Of a stretch of DNA of 64,000 nt, positions 52,971 through 62,243 are shown in pieces. The DNA is from a virus. The DNA lies in IMG/VR virus record IMGVR_UViG_3300032265_001317, positions 28,159-92,158 of that record. One strand, written 5' to 3'. The notes under the pieces are model-generated. The model was not told the origin of the DNA. It saw only the letters and a list, made by a program, of their open reading frames with translations, and did not search any database. Numbering within the stretch: position 1 is the stretch's first letter; each line of letters starts with the position of its first letter. A program made the position numbers and the translations under genes.

Positions 52971-53425
52971 TTCGCTTTCATTGTTTCTAAATATTGTTCA
53001 TTATGGACCCACTTGTTATTAACAAGGAATCCCCATTCGCGCTTTTGTGGACCTGGCATAAACAATGTCCATGCAGTTATGCCATCAGCCAGTTCGATGC
53101 GATGATAAGACCTAGGACTGCAAATGCGACAATGTCCGGGCCCACGCCACTTACGAATCTCGCAACTTTTTGTACCGTCTGGGTTAAACTGAGGAATCCA
53201 TTCATAGTAACCACCTTTCAAAATTAGTGTAAAATAAGGCCATGGATGATCGTGAACATCATCTGGGTCACCCTTTAAAAATTTGTGTAAAAAAATATTA
53301 AATGGAAAAGATTTTCTATCTTTTAAAAATATATAGTAGCGTTCCAAATACGGCTCGTTATTGACACGATCCATAATAATACGTTTACGATCGTGTCTCT
53401 CTAACCAGTTAAGTAAAAATTTCAT
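52967..53425 (-). CDS. Cupin-fold protein
   Basis: 152 residues. VHDHPWPYFTLILKGGYYEW (about 57-76) supplies two metal-ligand His residues, and PRSYHRIEL (about 104-112) a third, the usual cupin arrangement. Similar proteins occur in T4-like phages, mostly unassigned. Stands beside GalE and a glycosyltransferase, so a sugar role is possible. Confidence 0.7.
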   Translation of the reverse strand: MKFLLNWLERHDRKRIIMDRVNNEPYLERYYIFLKDRKSFPFNIFLHKFLKGDPDDVHDHPWPYFTLILKGGYYEWIPQFNPDGTKSCEIRKWRGPGHCRICSPRSYHRIELADGITAWTLFMPGPQKREWGFLVNNKWVHNEQYLETMKAK

Positions 53426-53428
53426 ATA

Positions 53429-54409
53429 TTAATATTGAGGTTGGTTACAATACCATTTATAGGCATCTCTAATTATATCTTCAATTGTACTATATGTTGG
53501 TTCCCAAGTCAACTCTTTGTTTGCTCGGGTTGCATCTGCAACTAGTTCCGCAGGGTCGCCTGCACGTCTTGGACCGTTTTGCACATTTTTAATTCCAAAA
53601 TGTAATTTAACATAATCGACAATTTCTTGATTGCTAGTACCTTTATTAGTACCAAGATTAAAAATATGGGCCCCTGGATTAGATTCAAGATATGTAGCGG
53701 CTTTAAGATGTGCAGTAGCTAGATCCATAACATGAATATAATCTCTTATACATGTTCCATCTGCGGTAGGAAAATCCTTGCCATTAAGTATAAATGGCAG
53801 GTGTTTTAAACTTGCCTCCAATGCTCGTGCAACAATATGTGTAGCACCCCAGGGTTGTCCTAAATCTGATTCAACTGGCCAAGCACCTGCGGCATTAAAG
53901 TATCTAAAACAGACGCTACTAATTCCGTAGGCATTACTATAATCTGCTAATAATTTTTCAATCATTAATTTTGTATTGCCGTATGGACTGATTGGATCAA
54001 GGGGGTGGTCTTCGGTAATCGGAACTTCTTTTGGATCGCCATATACGCTGGCACTACTACTAAAAATAATTACAGGTTTTTTAGGACGATCTTTAAGAAA
54101 GTTTAACAACGAGATAGTTTTGCTAACATTATTAGAGTAGTAGTCGCTGGGATTAATTACACTGGGTCCGACTAAACTAGTTCCTGCACAGTGAACAATA
54201 ATGTCTGGATTCTTTTCTGCAATAAAACTTAAAGAATTTACACTGGCATAGTCTGCTTGTACAAATCCGTCAATATCTTTCAAAGTGTTATCAAACCGTA
54301 GTCTATCTACAATATACACTTTGTTATTGGCATCTAATTGCTTGAATGCTCGTGCGACATGGCTACCAATGTAGCCACATCCGCCTGTTACAATAATGGT
54401 TTTACTCAT
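53429..54409 (-). CDS. galE: UDP-glucose 4-epimerase-like protein (GalE)
   Basis: 326 residues, extended SDR. NAD-binding GGCGYIGSH (about 9-17), SSSASVYGDP, catalytic YxxxK (PYGNTKLMIE), RYFNAAGA and YIHVMDLA are all present. Interconverts UDP-glucose and UDP-galactose. Followed within 4 bases by the glycosyltransferase upstream in the transcript, suggesting linked function. Confidence 0.88.
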   Translation of the reverse strand: MSKTIIVTGGCGYIGSHVARAFKQLDANNKVYIVDRLRFDNTLKDIDGFVQADYASVNSLSFIAEKNPDIIVHCAGTSLVGPSVINPSDYYSNNVSKTISLLNFLKDRPKKPVIIFSSSASVYGDPKEVPITEDHPLDPISPYGNTKLMIEKLLADYSNAYGISSVCFRYFNAAGAWPVESDLGQPWGATHIVARALEASLKHLPFILNGKDFPTADGTCIRDYIHVMDLATAHLKAATYLESNPGAHIFNLGTNKGTSNQEIVDYVKLHFGIKNVQNGPRRAGDPAELVADATRANKELTWEPTYSTIEDIIRDAYKWYCNQPQY

Positions 54410-54412
54410 TTA

Positions 54413-55624
54413 TTAATATTTGCTTTCATGAGTGTGTTTACGATAGTCTGTTGACATACGTCTCCATTGACCTGCTTTACAACTCATACCGTCTTCGGCT
54501 ACTGTTCCGGCAGTTTCCATGATATCACAAATCCTATCAATCGTGCCATCTGTCCAGTTACTGATATTGCCAATGTTTGCATGTGGCTTACGAATAAGAC
54601 GTTCTAGTTTGTTAATGGCATCTTCTAGTGACCAAGGAATATATAGTCGTTCGTGGTCGTTAGCAAAAGTTTCAGGGAAAGACCTATATGCAGGATATAA
54701 AACGTTACAACCAAGAGTATCGGCTTCTGATACGGTGTTAGATACCCAATCCTGTAAAGCACAATTAAAAAGTACACGAGAGTCGTTAAGTAAAGCGTAA
54801 TAATCATTTTTTTCTAAGTCCTCATACACGGTTAACAAGCCTCGTGCTTGCAAATCTCGTGTACGAGCCATATAACTATTGTTATTTGATTTAAGTTTAC
54901 TGCCTGCAAAAACTGCGAATTCTACCCTCTGCCCTGGGTGACGTTCGTTCCATAGTTCTGCCAAGTCCATGTAGAAGTCTGGTTGTTTCTCTTGATCCCA
55001 ACGTGCGGCAAATCCTACACGGAATTTACGTTGATCAAATGGCTTTAGATCTCCAGGCACTCTTGCACGTACTTCATCTTTGCCAAATGCTAATCCGCTG
55101 ATGTTATAGATTGGACTCTTCCAACCTGCTACTTTCATGTGCATGACCATTTCTTCATTGCTGGCAAGAACGCCATCAACAAAGCTATCTACCATTTTTT
55201 CGTAGTGACCCATAAACTCGCTCATGCCCCATACATGTACGAAATCATCCGGATCGATTGACTGAGCAAGACAGCGGACAAATATACGAGGCCGCAAAGT
55301 ATGATCGATTTGATTAAGAATGTACGGAAGGCTTTCAATACCAGGCTGAAACATGTCTTCGAAGTAGATAACATCTTCATGATTAATTTCTCCAGCTTTC
55401 ATCATCTTAACTAGATTCATTAGTTGCGACATGCCGAAATATGTGCGTCCGTGTGCATCCAATACTTGCCCTGTTACAATGGCCTGATCGTTACTAAGCG
55501 TTTCGCCAGGCACTAATATATAATCAATGCCTCTGCGTTTAAATACAGCTTCGTTCCAGTCTTGTAACTGTAGAGTATAACGTGCTTTGTAAGGCTCCAG
55601 GCCCATGTAATAGAGTTTTCTCAT
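54413..55624 (-). CDS. GT-B type glycosyltransferase
   Basis: 403 residues from the ATG at 55624 (MRKLYYMGLEPYKARYTLQL). It was chosen because CAGGG lies 7 bases before it and it overlaps the previous stop as ATGA; a longer frame to 55693 lacks support. The C-terminal half resembles GT4 enzymes: FAARWDQEKQPDFYMDLAEL, then FNCALQDWVSNTVSEADTLG with the acidic donor-binding position. The acceptor is unknown: modified DNA base, virion protein, or host surface. Confidence 0.72.
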   Translation of the reverse strand: MRKLYYMGLEPYKARYTLQLQDWNEAVFKRRGIDYILVPGETLSNDQAIVTGQVLDAHGRTYFGMSQLMNLVKMMKAGEINHEDVIYFEDMFQPGIESLPYILNQIDHTLRPRIFVRCLAQSIDPDDFVHVWGMSEFMGHYEKMVDSFVDGVLASNEEMVMHMKVAGWKSPIYNISGLAFGKDEVRARVPGDLKPFDQRKFRVGFAARWDQEKQPDFYMDLAELWNERHPGQRVEFAVFAGSKLKSNNNSYMARTRDLQARGLLTVYEDLEKNDYYALLNDSRVLFNCALQDWVSNTVSEADTLGCNVLYPAYRSFPETFANDHERLYIPWSLEDAINKLERLIRKPHANIGNISNWTDGTIDRICDIMETAGTVAEDGMSCKAGQWRRMSTDYRKHTHESKY

Positions 55625-55845
55625 CGAGCACCCTGTCCGTAGCGAGCTTCTTTCTTGGCCTTGCGAGCATAGTAGTCCTGCTCGCGTTGCCATGCTCTGT
55701 AAGCATCGCTTCTATACAAATCCTTGGGATTGTAAGGAAGAAGATTAAGGCGGCAGTGATCCAGCCACTTTTCAAGATCATCAAAAATCTTGCTCACTTC
55801 TGGTTTCATACGAAGAGTCTTGGTAATATAATTTGGAAGAGACAT
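55621..55845 (-). CDS. Small conserved phage protein
   Basis: 74 residues (KIFDDLEKWLDHCRLNLLPY, SDAYRAWQREQDYYARKAKK), highly charged, helical. Found beside glycosyltransferase-like genes in related phages as a hypothetical; role unknown. Confidence 0.6.
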   Translation of the reverse strand: MSLPNYITKTLRMKPEVSKIFDDLEKWLDHCRLNLLPYNPKDLYRSDAYRAWQREQDYYARKAKKEARYGQGAR

Positions 55846-55855
55846 AATAGTTTTT

Positions 55856-56305
55856 TTAAATTACGATTGATTGACTTGGACGGGTGAGGTTATAGTCAAT
55901 TGAACATCCGTTTTCACCGTCCTCGGATACTTCAATTGTTACTGCACGATTTGGATAACGTGCGGCAATTTGTAGATATAAATCGTCTGCGATCATTTCG
56001 CATGATTTCCAGTCTAGTTCTAAAACGGAACCCGAACCATTATACAGCGACTCGCACCATCGTTTGAACTGGATGAACTCGATGTCCCTGTCATTATGGA
56101 ACACATCGATTGACACCCTGAAATGAAATATATGGCGATGAGGATTAGCAAGGAACGATACATCATATTCTCCAGCTGTATTTAATGCTGGATCAGTACC
56201 AGCGGCAGGATAACAATGAATTCCTTCCTTGCGGAATGTAATCCAAATTTGTCGTTTAGCAGAATCTTTGATTCTCTCAATTGTTTCTCTTTGTTCTTGG
56301 TTCAT
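55856..56305 (-). CDS. QueD/PTPS-like T-fold protein (divergent)
   Basis: 149 residues. Aligned by eye with QueD, the landmarks fall in order: EGIHCYP (H30) for the first zinc His; PHRHIFHFRV (H56, H58) for the HGHxY pair; IEFIQFK for the DFxxLK segment; SCEMIADDL (E103) in place of PTxE; EDGENGCSIDY for the terminal ETxxxGCxY. QueD makes 6-carboxytetrahydropterin, the substrate of QueE, which is encoded 4 kb away. Related phage proteins are usually called hypothetical. The assignment is inference; changed active-site residues could mean altered or lost activity. Confidence 0.55.
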   Translation of the reverse strand: MNQEQRETIERIKDSAKRQIWITFRKEGIHCYPAAGTDPALNTAGEYDVSFLANPHRHIFHFRVSIDVFHNDRDIEFIQFKRWCESLYNGSGSVLELDWKSCEMIADDLYLQIAARYPNRAVTIEVSEDGENGCSIDYNLTRPSQSIVI

Positions 56306-56829
56306 TTGATTACCTTGTCTTGGGTATATTTAGACCACGGAGTAAAGTTACTTCTATTTTTTAAATTGTGTAAACTGTGACACCATACACCTGGATTGGT
56401 TGCGTTAAAGTCTTTGTCGTCTAACTTAATTGTAGCATTATAACCGTACTGTTGTATATAAGGCAATTTAACCGAAATCATTGGAATGAAATTATGTCTT
56501 TCTACCAAGAAGGATTCAAGTAACCCTTCTGCACAACTGATATCTAAATCCAATGTACATAGATAATTACGCATCAAACATTGTTCGATCATGCTCTCCC
56601 ACAATCTCCAATTATCAGCATCGTTTATTTCTAACTTTGGAAAACTTTGATTAGCACCAAAATAGATATGAGTTACTTCGTTCTCTCTAGCTTGTGCAAT
56701 AATTTCGTCAACTGGTTGTATACCTACTACAAATAGAGTAGGTTCACCATAAGCAGGTGTGTGTTCAACTTCGGTACCGAGAAACATGGTTGCTTGATCG
56801 CTGATACCTGAATCGTAATCTCTTTTCAT
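56302..56829 (-). CDS. Conserved phage protein in deazapurine cluster
   Basis: 175 residues (PTLFVVGIQPVDEIIAQARE, VTHIYFGANQSFPKLEIND, TLDLDISCAEGLLESFLVE). I do not recognise the fold. It sits between the QueD-like gene (4-base overlap) and dpdA, so an accessory role in base modification is possible. No ribosome site is visible; a host-type promoter at 56836-56864 would start the transcript at or next to the ATG. Confidence 0.65.
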   Translation of the reverse strand: MKRDYDSGISDQATMFLGTEVEHTPAYGEPTLFVVGIQPVDEIIAQARENEVTHIYFGANQSFPKLEINDADNWRLWESMIEQCLMRNYLCTLDLDISCAEGLLESFLVERHNFIPMISVKLPYIQQYGYNATIKLDDKDFNATNPGVWCHSLHNLKNRSNFTPWSKYTQDKVIK

Positions 56830-56835
56830 GTTATT

Positions 56836-56864
56836 AGTTTACTTGATTATTTGTTATCTGTCAA
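56836..56864 (-). promoter_or_regulatory. Host-type promoter, possibly giving a leaderless mRNA
   Basis: Minus strand TTGACA (56859-56864), 17 bp, TAAACT (56836-56841), overlapping the dpdA stop. The ATG at 56829 is 6 bases beyond the -10 element. Confidence 0.45.
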
Positions 56865-58403
56865 CACTTCTTGTTCCAGAGCCATTAATTTTTCATCGTC
56901 CATATCTTCTGTGTCAATTTCGTCTGGACTTGTAACTTCCTCTACTTCGAACAAACTATGGAATTTGTTACGAGCAGGACCACCTTGTAATCGAGCACCA
57001 TCTAAACTGGTAATAAAAGTTGTAGCTTCGTCAATTAATGCAAATGCTTCAGCTTTAGTCTTAGTTTCAAACAATTCATTTATGAACTGTTCAAAATATA
57101 GTATGCTACGTGGCACGTATGGACTTGGCTCGTCAATTGACATATTTTTACCATTGAGTCTTGCAAAGTCTCTCCATGTCTTTTTAAATCTAGCATGTTC
57201 AATATCTGCTAGATGATTTGCACGTTGTACCGCTACGATATGGCAATAGACATTATGACCCATATATAACGCATAGCTAAAACTATCCCAAGAAGTTTTA
57301 CCTTCTTTACCGATCTTATTTAGATCGCCAGGAGCATAATAGCAAATATCGCCCATTGTTAACCTGCGGCCGAATTCACTTTCGAAGGGGAATGGGATAT
57401 CGCTTCCTGCAAGTGCTTTGTTATCTGGGGCTTTGTCCATAACAGTACTCCACTTTTTGGGCGTGTGGATTGGATTTGTGTATGCAAGTCCGTGCGCTGT
57501 TGCGACAAACGGTGAGGCGCAATCAAAAGAGATGGTAAGTTCTTCATTAATATGTTTCCTAATTTGTCGTTGAATTGATGTCAAATAGCAAGACCAGTCT
57601 AGCTGTGCCGTACCCAAAAAGTGAATCCAGTTCTTGCCTGTTAGCAAGCCGTCTTCACGCATGGTCATTATACGCTTTAGTGTAATATCCATTTTACACA
57701 TATTCACGCCTCCGAACGCCCAACCTTCTGCGGCCTTGTCGCCCCAAATGGCCGGATCGCTGAATTGTTTAACTCCTTGATACCACTGTTCAGCAGTATC
57801 CCAGTCGCTACCTTGTAGCACATTTAAGAATTTGGTTTCACCTAGTCTACGAGTCAACCAGTATTCATTATTATAACATGTTTTATCTAAGCAGTCTTGG
57901 AAACTGGTTAATCCTGTGCGTTCTCTATTAACAGGATCGCATGCCCAACTAGGAACGTCTAACAACATTGACCAATCTGCTGTACACTCTAGCCATGCTA
58001 AAATATCATCACGGATTTTATTAGCGGCCTTGCCTTTAAAATCCTTCCAGTCGAATTTAAGAATACCCTTACCAATCTGGTATCCGCCCGAGTCGCCAAG
58101 GATCATGGTTTGTTTACGATCTCGTTGTTGCAACATACTATCCTGCGTCCAGGCCTTGGTCAAGTCCAACTGTGCATGACCTGCAGAATACAAGGCATAC
58201 TTGTAGACAAAATATCCTTCTTCTGGATTAAGAAAGTTCATACCTTCGATGCCGCGATCAAATCCTTTAGGAATACGTTCTTTTGGAACAAATTCTTCTA
58301 ATCTTTGTTTAGCAACATAGGTACTATAAAAACTACTGATAGCTGGCAAATACACAGCATAGTCTTTTTGTAATGGAGTTAGGTCAACTGGTGGTCTTGT
58401 CAT
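56847..58403 (-). CDS. dpdA: DpdA-type DNA guanine transglycosylase
   Basis: TGT-like enzyme expected to exchange guanine in DNA for a 7-deazaguanine base. 518 residues. TGT-family landmarks: ILGDSGGYQIGKG (D104 and the SGGYQ loop), LLDVPSWA (D149), FLNVLQG, GWAFGG, HFLGTA and SFDCASP (D294, candidate nucleophile). The zinc site of tRNA TGTs is not evident, and the C-terminal ~150 residues are additional, ending in an acidic tail. QueE and a QueD-like gene in the same block support DNA rather than tRNA modification. Exact DpdA subtype not determined. Confidence 0.82.
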   Translation of the reverse strand: MTRPPVDLTPLQKDYAVYLPAISSFYSTYVAKQRLEEFVPKERIPKGFDRGIEGMNFLNPEEGYFVYKYALYSAGHAQLDLTKAWTQDSMLQQRDRKQTMILGDSGGYQIGKGILKFDWKDFKGKAANKIRDDILAWLECTADWSMLLDVPSWACDPVNRERTGLTSFQDCLDKTCYNNEYWLTRRLGETKFLNVLQGSDWDTAEQWYQGVKQFSDPAIWGDKAAEGWAFGGVNMCKMDITLKRIMTMREDGLLTGKNWIHFLGTAQLDWSCYLTSIQRQIRKHINEELTISFDCASPFVATAHGLAYTNPIHTPKKWSTVMDKAPDNKALAGSDIPFPFESEFGRRLTMGDICYYAPGDLNKIGKEGKTSWDSFSYALYMGHNVYCHIVAVQRANHLADIEHARFKKTWRDFARLNGKNMSIDEPSPYVPRSILYFEQFINELFETKTKAEAFALIDEATTFITSLDGARLQGGPARNKFHSLFEVEEVTSPDEIDTEDMDDEKLMALEQEVLTDNK

Positions 58404-58774
58404 TGTTCTTCACTTAATATTGATGTCACTTTTAATTGTTCTTCTGCTTCTTTCAACGTCTGTTTGGCACGATTAACATTTTCTCTTGCAATTTTTACAG
58501 CAGGATTATCGCTGGGCAAAGATAGCAACACTTCTTCCTCGTGTTTCTTTTTCCTTGCCCAATCTAATAACGCTAATGTTTCTCCGTCAAGTTGTACTGT
58601 AGCATAACTAGAATTTATTGTCATCCAGTTATTGCCACTCCATACTTGCATATCGCTACCGTTAATACGGATCATGCCTTGCATGGGATTATTTGTATCC
58701 TGACTAATGTAAGGAACACTAGTATTGCCTCCCATTACACTAACACCAGGTCCGTGTGTTAACCCTTTTATCAT
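58400..58774 (-). CDS. Conserved phage protein, structural-like N-terminus
   Basis: 124 residues. The N-terminal half (HGPGVSVMGGNTSVPYISQD, MQGMIRINGSDMQVWSGNNW) looks like a beta-rich virion segment; the C-terminal half is helical and charged. Similar proteins occur next to gene 45 or structural genes in related phages. Overlaps both neighbours by 4 bases. Confidence 0.6.
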   Translation of the reverse strand: MIKGLTHGPGVSVMGGNTSVPYISQDTNNPMQGMIRINGSDMQVWSGNNWMTINSSYATVQLDGETLALLDWARKKKHEEEVLLSLPSDNPAVKIARENVNRAKQTLKEAEEQLKVTSILSEEQ

Positions 58775-59508
58775 GCGTTAGCAGGAATGATATACTTGTA
58801 AGTTGCTAGACCACTATCTAACGTGATCTGCATAGCACCACTTTCGTTACTAAAACTCATTGTGGTATTGTTGACATCAGCGGCCTTAAGGATACTCAAT
58901 ACAGAGCTAACTGGATATGTCCATGCCTTGGTTAGTTTGCCTGTTACATTGGAAGCAAATGTAAATTCGCCACCGTGTGTACTGATATCGCCAAATGTAA
59001 ACTTCAAATTGCCGTTATCTGTTTTTGCCAAGAATGTAGTATGCTCTGTGTTAGCACCTGCTTGGAAACTAAAACGCTGAATAGCATTTAGTGTTGGAGT
59101 AACTTCTACATCCCATTTGGCACCTCGGAATTTAACGGTCTTTAGTTTTTCGTTAATAACTTCGGTATTCATGAAACGATAATCGTTTTTAAAATCTCCG
59201 TCTTTGTTTTCAAAGTGAATGCCAACTGGAAGTTCTGTACCGTTTCTAGTACCGAGAGTTACTTCAATTTTTGCATCCTCTTGATATTCTTTACCATCTA
59301 ATAGATAGCGTAGTTTTTCAAGTTGTGGCATACCAAATGTGCCAATCATATCCGGATACGGATTTGCAGTTTCAGCATACATGATAACTGTTCGATCCTC
59401 TGCCATTGAATCAATCAATGTTTTATCTTCTGTACCTGTAACCTTAACAATGTTAAGGAAGCCCAGTTTGTTTGTGTGTGCAACGATGTCGCTTAGAATG
59501 TCTTTCAT
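58771..59508 (-). CDS. 45: Sliding clamp gp45
   Basis: Trimeric DNA polymerase processivity clamp, also the activator of late transcription in T4. 245 residues (T4: 228). The C-terminal half, FTFGDISTHGGEFTFASNVT, VLSILKAADVNNTTMSFSNE and YKYIIPA, fits gp45. It lies next to gene 43. The leader has AAGGAG and a promoter at 59527-59555. Genes 44/62 (clamp loader) are not in the window. Confidence 0.85.
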   Translation of the reverse strand: MKDILSDIVAHTNKLGFLNIVKVTGTEDKTLIDSMAEDRTVIMYAETANPYPDMIGTFGMPQLEKLRYLLDGKEYQEDAKIEVTLGTRNGTELPVGIHFENKDGDFKNDYRFMNTEVINEKLKTVKFRGAKWDVEVTPTLNAIQRFSFQAGANTEHTTFLAKTDNGNLKFTFGDISTHGGEFTFASNVTGKLTKAWTYPVSSVLSILKAADVNNTTMSFSNESGAMQITLDSGLATYKYIIPANA

Positions 59509-59526
59509 AAAAATTCTCCTTGTTTA

Positions 59527-59555
59527 AGTATATTTAGATTTCTTGATATTGTCAA
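59527..59555 (-). promoter_or_regulatory. Host-type promoter for gene 45
   Basis: Minus strand TTGACA (59550-59555), 17-bp spacer, TATACT (59527-59532), in the 55-bp gap between genes 43 and 45. Confidence 0.7.
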
Positions 59556-59563
59556 CGTATATT

Positions 59564-62233
59564 TTACTCAAAGTCAAATAAACTATTGAACGTGTTACTT
59601 TGGGTAGTGGACTCTAAGTCCCATTCCAACACGCCAATAAGATTATCTAATTTATTGTTAATAATTGTTGTTTCCATTTCTGCATGATCAAATGGTAATT
59701 CTTGGAACCACTTGGGCAAACGCAATTCGTCTACCGGGTAAGCAATACTGGTAAAGCCCAATGGATTTGCTTTCATTTTACAAACAATAACTTTCATACC
59801 ATCTACAATTTGTTGACTGTACTTGTCACCGTTCATGCGTTTTAAGGTATTCCAGTTAATGCTGGCACGAACGTGTCCGGGCATATTGGCCTTGCCTTGT
59901 TTTCTTTCTTTTTCCTGATACTCTGCAATGTTGTTGGCACGTTTAGGTGAACCTTTTTCCCAACCTGGTCTAGATTTAAATTCAGTTCTAAACTCGCCAA
60001 TGCGTTCTAGAATATCTGCTTCCTGCGCATTGTTAAGAACTTTGGTAAGAATCTCTTCCAAAAACTTCTGCATGAATTCTGGAGTGTCACTGCGCTTCAA
60101 ATCCAATCCCATGGCCTTGATCTTGCCCGGTTTCCCTTCTATGTCACTGCGTTTGCCTTCTTTATCGTAGTACAATACTGCATAACGCTTCTTGGTAATG
60201 AATAGGCCTTTGAGTGCAACAATTTCACGACCGGCTTTGATAACTTCACCACGACTCTTTGGACAATGATGTGCATCTGACATAAACTGTGCAAAGGTAC
60301 TGTTAACCTCTTCGGCAATGGTATCGTACAGTTGAACAACGGTATCTTTGGTCCACGGAATCTCGCCTTTGTCAATTTCTTTCTTTAGTACGTTGTATGC
60401 GCTAAAGTATGCAGAGTCTGTGTCGCCATAGATAATAGCTTTACCGACGTGATCATATTCACCTGTAACTACTTCATTTATCTTAGCGGCCATGTGCCGA
60501 GCAATTCCACGCCCGGTAAGGGTGGTTGACTGACCAATGCGATTGTCAAAGAAACGACAGCCCATGTTGAGAATAGCACCATACAGGCTGTTAAGATTAA
60601 TCTTTTTAACAAGTTGGCGTTTATCCCAGTATTCTTCTTCAATTTTATTCTCCGCTTTGATAGCATCTTTTAGTTTGGCCTGCATTTCTTTACGTTCAGC
60701 ATACCAGCGTTTTAGTAGTCCGGGAATAATACCTTCAAACTCGTGTGTAAAGATTGTACCGTTAGCACTTAGCATCCAGGGCTTGTTGCTTTCGTAGATT
60801 AACTCGTAGATCTCTGCGCCACTCATAACGCTAACTTCTCCGTTTTCCCACTCTACTGTGATATCATTGGCACGATCTCGATTCATAACAAACTCATACT
60901 CATTGGCACCAAACTTACCTTCCCAAGCCGCCGCAAATGAATTACCTTTGGCAATTTTTGCATCAATTTCTGCTTGTGTGTAATCTTGACGCAACTGTCC
61001 GATAATAGTTTCCGGGCCCATGTTCAGCGCACGAATCACACTCGGATACAAACTGTTAATATCCATTGATCCGATGTAGTCATGTAGACCTTTTTTAGGA
61101 TACGCAACATACGCACCAGCGGCCTGATTAACTGCGTTTTCATCTCGTTTGGGTCGACTTGGGACAATTAGTCCTCTGTGATGAGCTTCGTTTACAATGG
61201 CCTGTTCAGTTACTGCTACCGCACCCATTGTGGTTTGTAGCAACACTGTACATTCATGTGCAACTGTGTTAGCAAGATCGATAAACTTTAATTTCTTATC
61301 CAATTTATCCAACAAGGCAGTATCTTGTCTGTTGTATTCGATAAACTTACGGAAGTCGTTGTTGTAAAGTTGATCCAGTGTACCTTCGTACACCGTTTTG
61401 CTTTCTCCTACTTCCATTTCTCCAATAGCATCCAGTCTGTAAGTGTGACGTTCTTCGTATGTGTACTTGCGGTACAACTCGAGACTGTCCAAATGAACAC
61501 GACCAACCAGGTCATAAGTAATAGCCGTTTTTCCATATTTTTCGTACTCGCGCTTCTTGGGCATTTGACCCCATAGACATAGTCTGCGTGTGTCTTCTTT
61601 GCTTAGAACTTTAGTGATACGGTTAACTGTGTAAGGCATATCAAATCCTTCACTATTCCAACCGCTTAGGATATCTGCATCTTCGATTAGGTTAAGAAAC
61701 GTGTCCAACATGTCTGCTTCATTGTCGAACAAAATTGTATTAGGAAAGTCTTTGACCTGTTCTTGTGCCTGCTCCATGGTAAGAGTTTTTGGTGGCATCG
61801 CCAAACATACCAAGGTATTCATCCATTGCAGGTGAACAGCAATCGCAGTAATTGGCATGAAAGCATCTTCTGGCGAAGCATAGCCACGTTCTGGATCAAA
61901 GTCCACCTCGATATCCCAGAACGCTACATTTAGTTTTGGAGCATCTTTGCCTAGATAGTTTTCTTCCAAGCAACGGAATACCGGATTAATATCGCTTTCA
62001 AATAAACGATGTCCACTATGTATGCGTTGTTCTTTTGTGAATTCTTTAAAGCTCTTAGCAGTTACTTTGCTAAGGTTATCTCCAAAGATTGATTTGAATT
62101 TGCCTCTTTGATCTGGATAATAAAACAGATACTTGGCAGGGAACTCTTGATAAATCCTTCCCTTTTTAGGATCTCGTTCAATGACATAGATAATGTCCTT
62201 CTCACGATCCCATCGTGCGTCTACATAACTCAT
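59564..62233 (-). CDS. 43: DNA polymerase gp43 (family B)
   Basis: Replicative polymerase, 889 residues (T4: 898). Exonuclease motifs FWDIEVDF, SGWNSEGFDMPY and YNRQDTALLDKLD; polymerase motifs DINSLYPSVIRALNM (A), KKINLNSLYGA (B) and YGDTDSAYF (C). The C-terminus NSLFDFE fits the clamp-binding tail of this family. No intron or intein. The leader carries two hairpins (62244-62289) that suggest translational autoregulation. Confidence 0.97.
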   Translation of the reverse strand: MSYVDARWDREKDIIYVIERDPKKGRIYQEFPAKYLFYYPDQRGKFKSIFGDNLSKVTAKSFKEFTKEQRIHSGHRLFESDINPVFRCLEENYLGKDAPKLNVAFWDIEVDFDPERGYASPEDAFMPITAIAVHLQWMNTLVCLAMPPKTLTMEQAQEQVKDFPNTILFDNEADMLDTFLNLIEDADILSGWNSEGFDMPYTVNRITKVLSKEDTRRLCLWGQMPKKREYEKYGKTAITYDLVGRVHLDSLELYRKYTYEERHTYRLDAIGEMEVGESKTVYEGTLDQLYNNDFRKFIEYNRQDTALLDKLDKKLKFIDLANTVAHECTVLLQTTMGAVAVTEQAIVNEAHHRGLIVPSRPKRDENAVNQAAGAYVAYPKKGLHDYIGSMDINSLYPSVIRALNMGPETIIGQLRQDYTQAEIDAKIAKGNSFAAAWEGKFGANEYEFVMNRDRANDITVEWENGEVSVMSGAEIYELIYESNKPWMLSANGTIFTHEFEGIIPGLLKRWYAERKEMQAKLKDAIKAENKIEEEYWDKRQLVKKINLNSLYGAILNMGCRFFDNRIGQSTTLTGRGIARHMAAKINEVVTGEYDHVGKAIIYGDTDSAYFSAYNVLKKEIDKGEIPWTKDTVVQLYDTIAEEVNSTFAQFMSDAHHCPKSRGEVIKAGREIVALKGLFITKKRYAVLYYDKEGKRSDIEGKPGKIKAMGLDLKRSDTPEFMQKFLEEILTKVLNNAQEADILERIGEFRTEFKSRPGWEKGSPKRANNIAEYQEKERKQGKANMPGHVRASINWNTLKRMNGDKYSQQIVDGMKVIVCKMKANPLGFTSIAYPVDELRLPKWFQELPFDHAEMETTIINNKLDNLIGVLEWDLESTTQSNTFNSLFDFE

Positions 62234-62243
62234 ATTTTTCTCC

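Noticed and set aside
55625-55693. Longer glycosyltransferase start
   Set aside because: The extra 23 residues overlap the upstream gene and lack a ribosome site; CAGGG fits the ATG at 55624.
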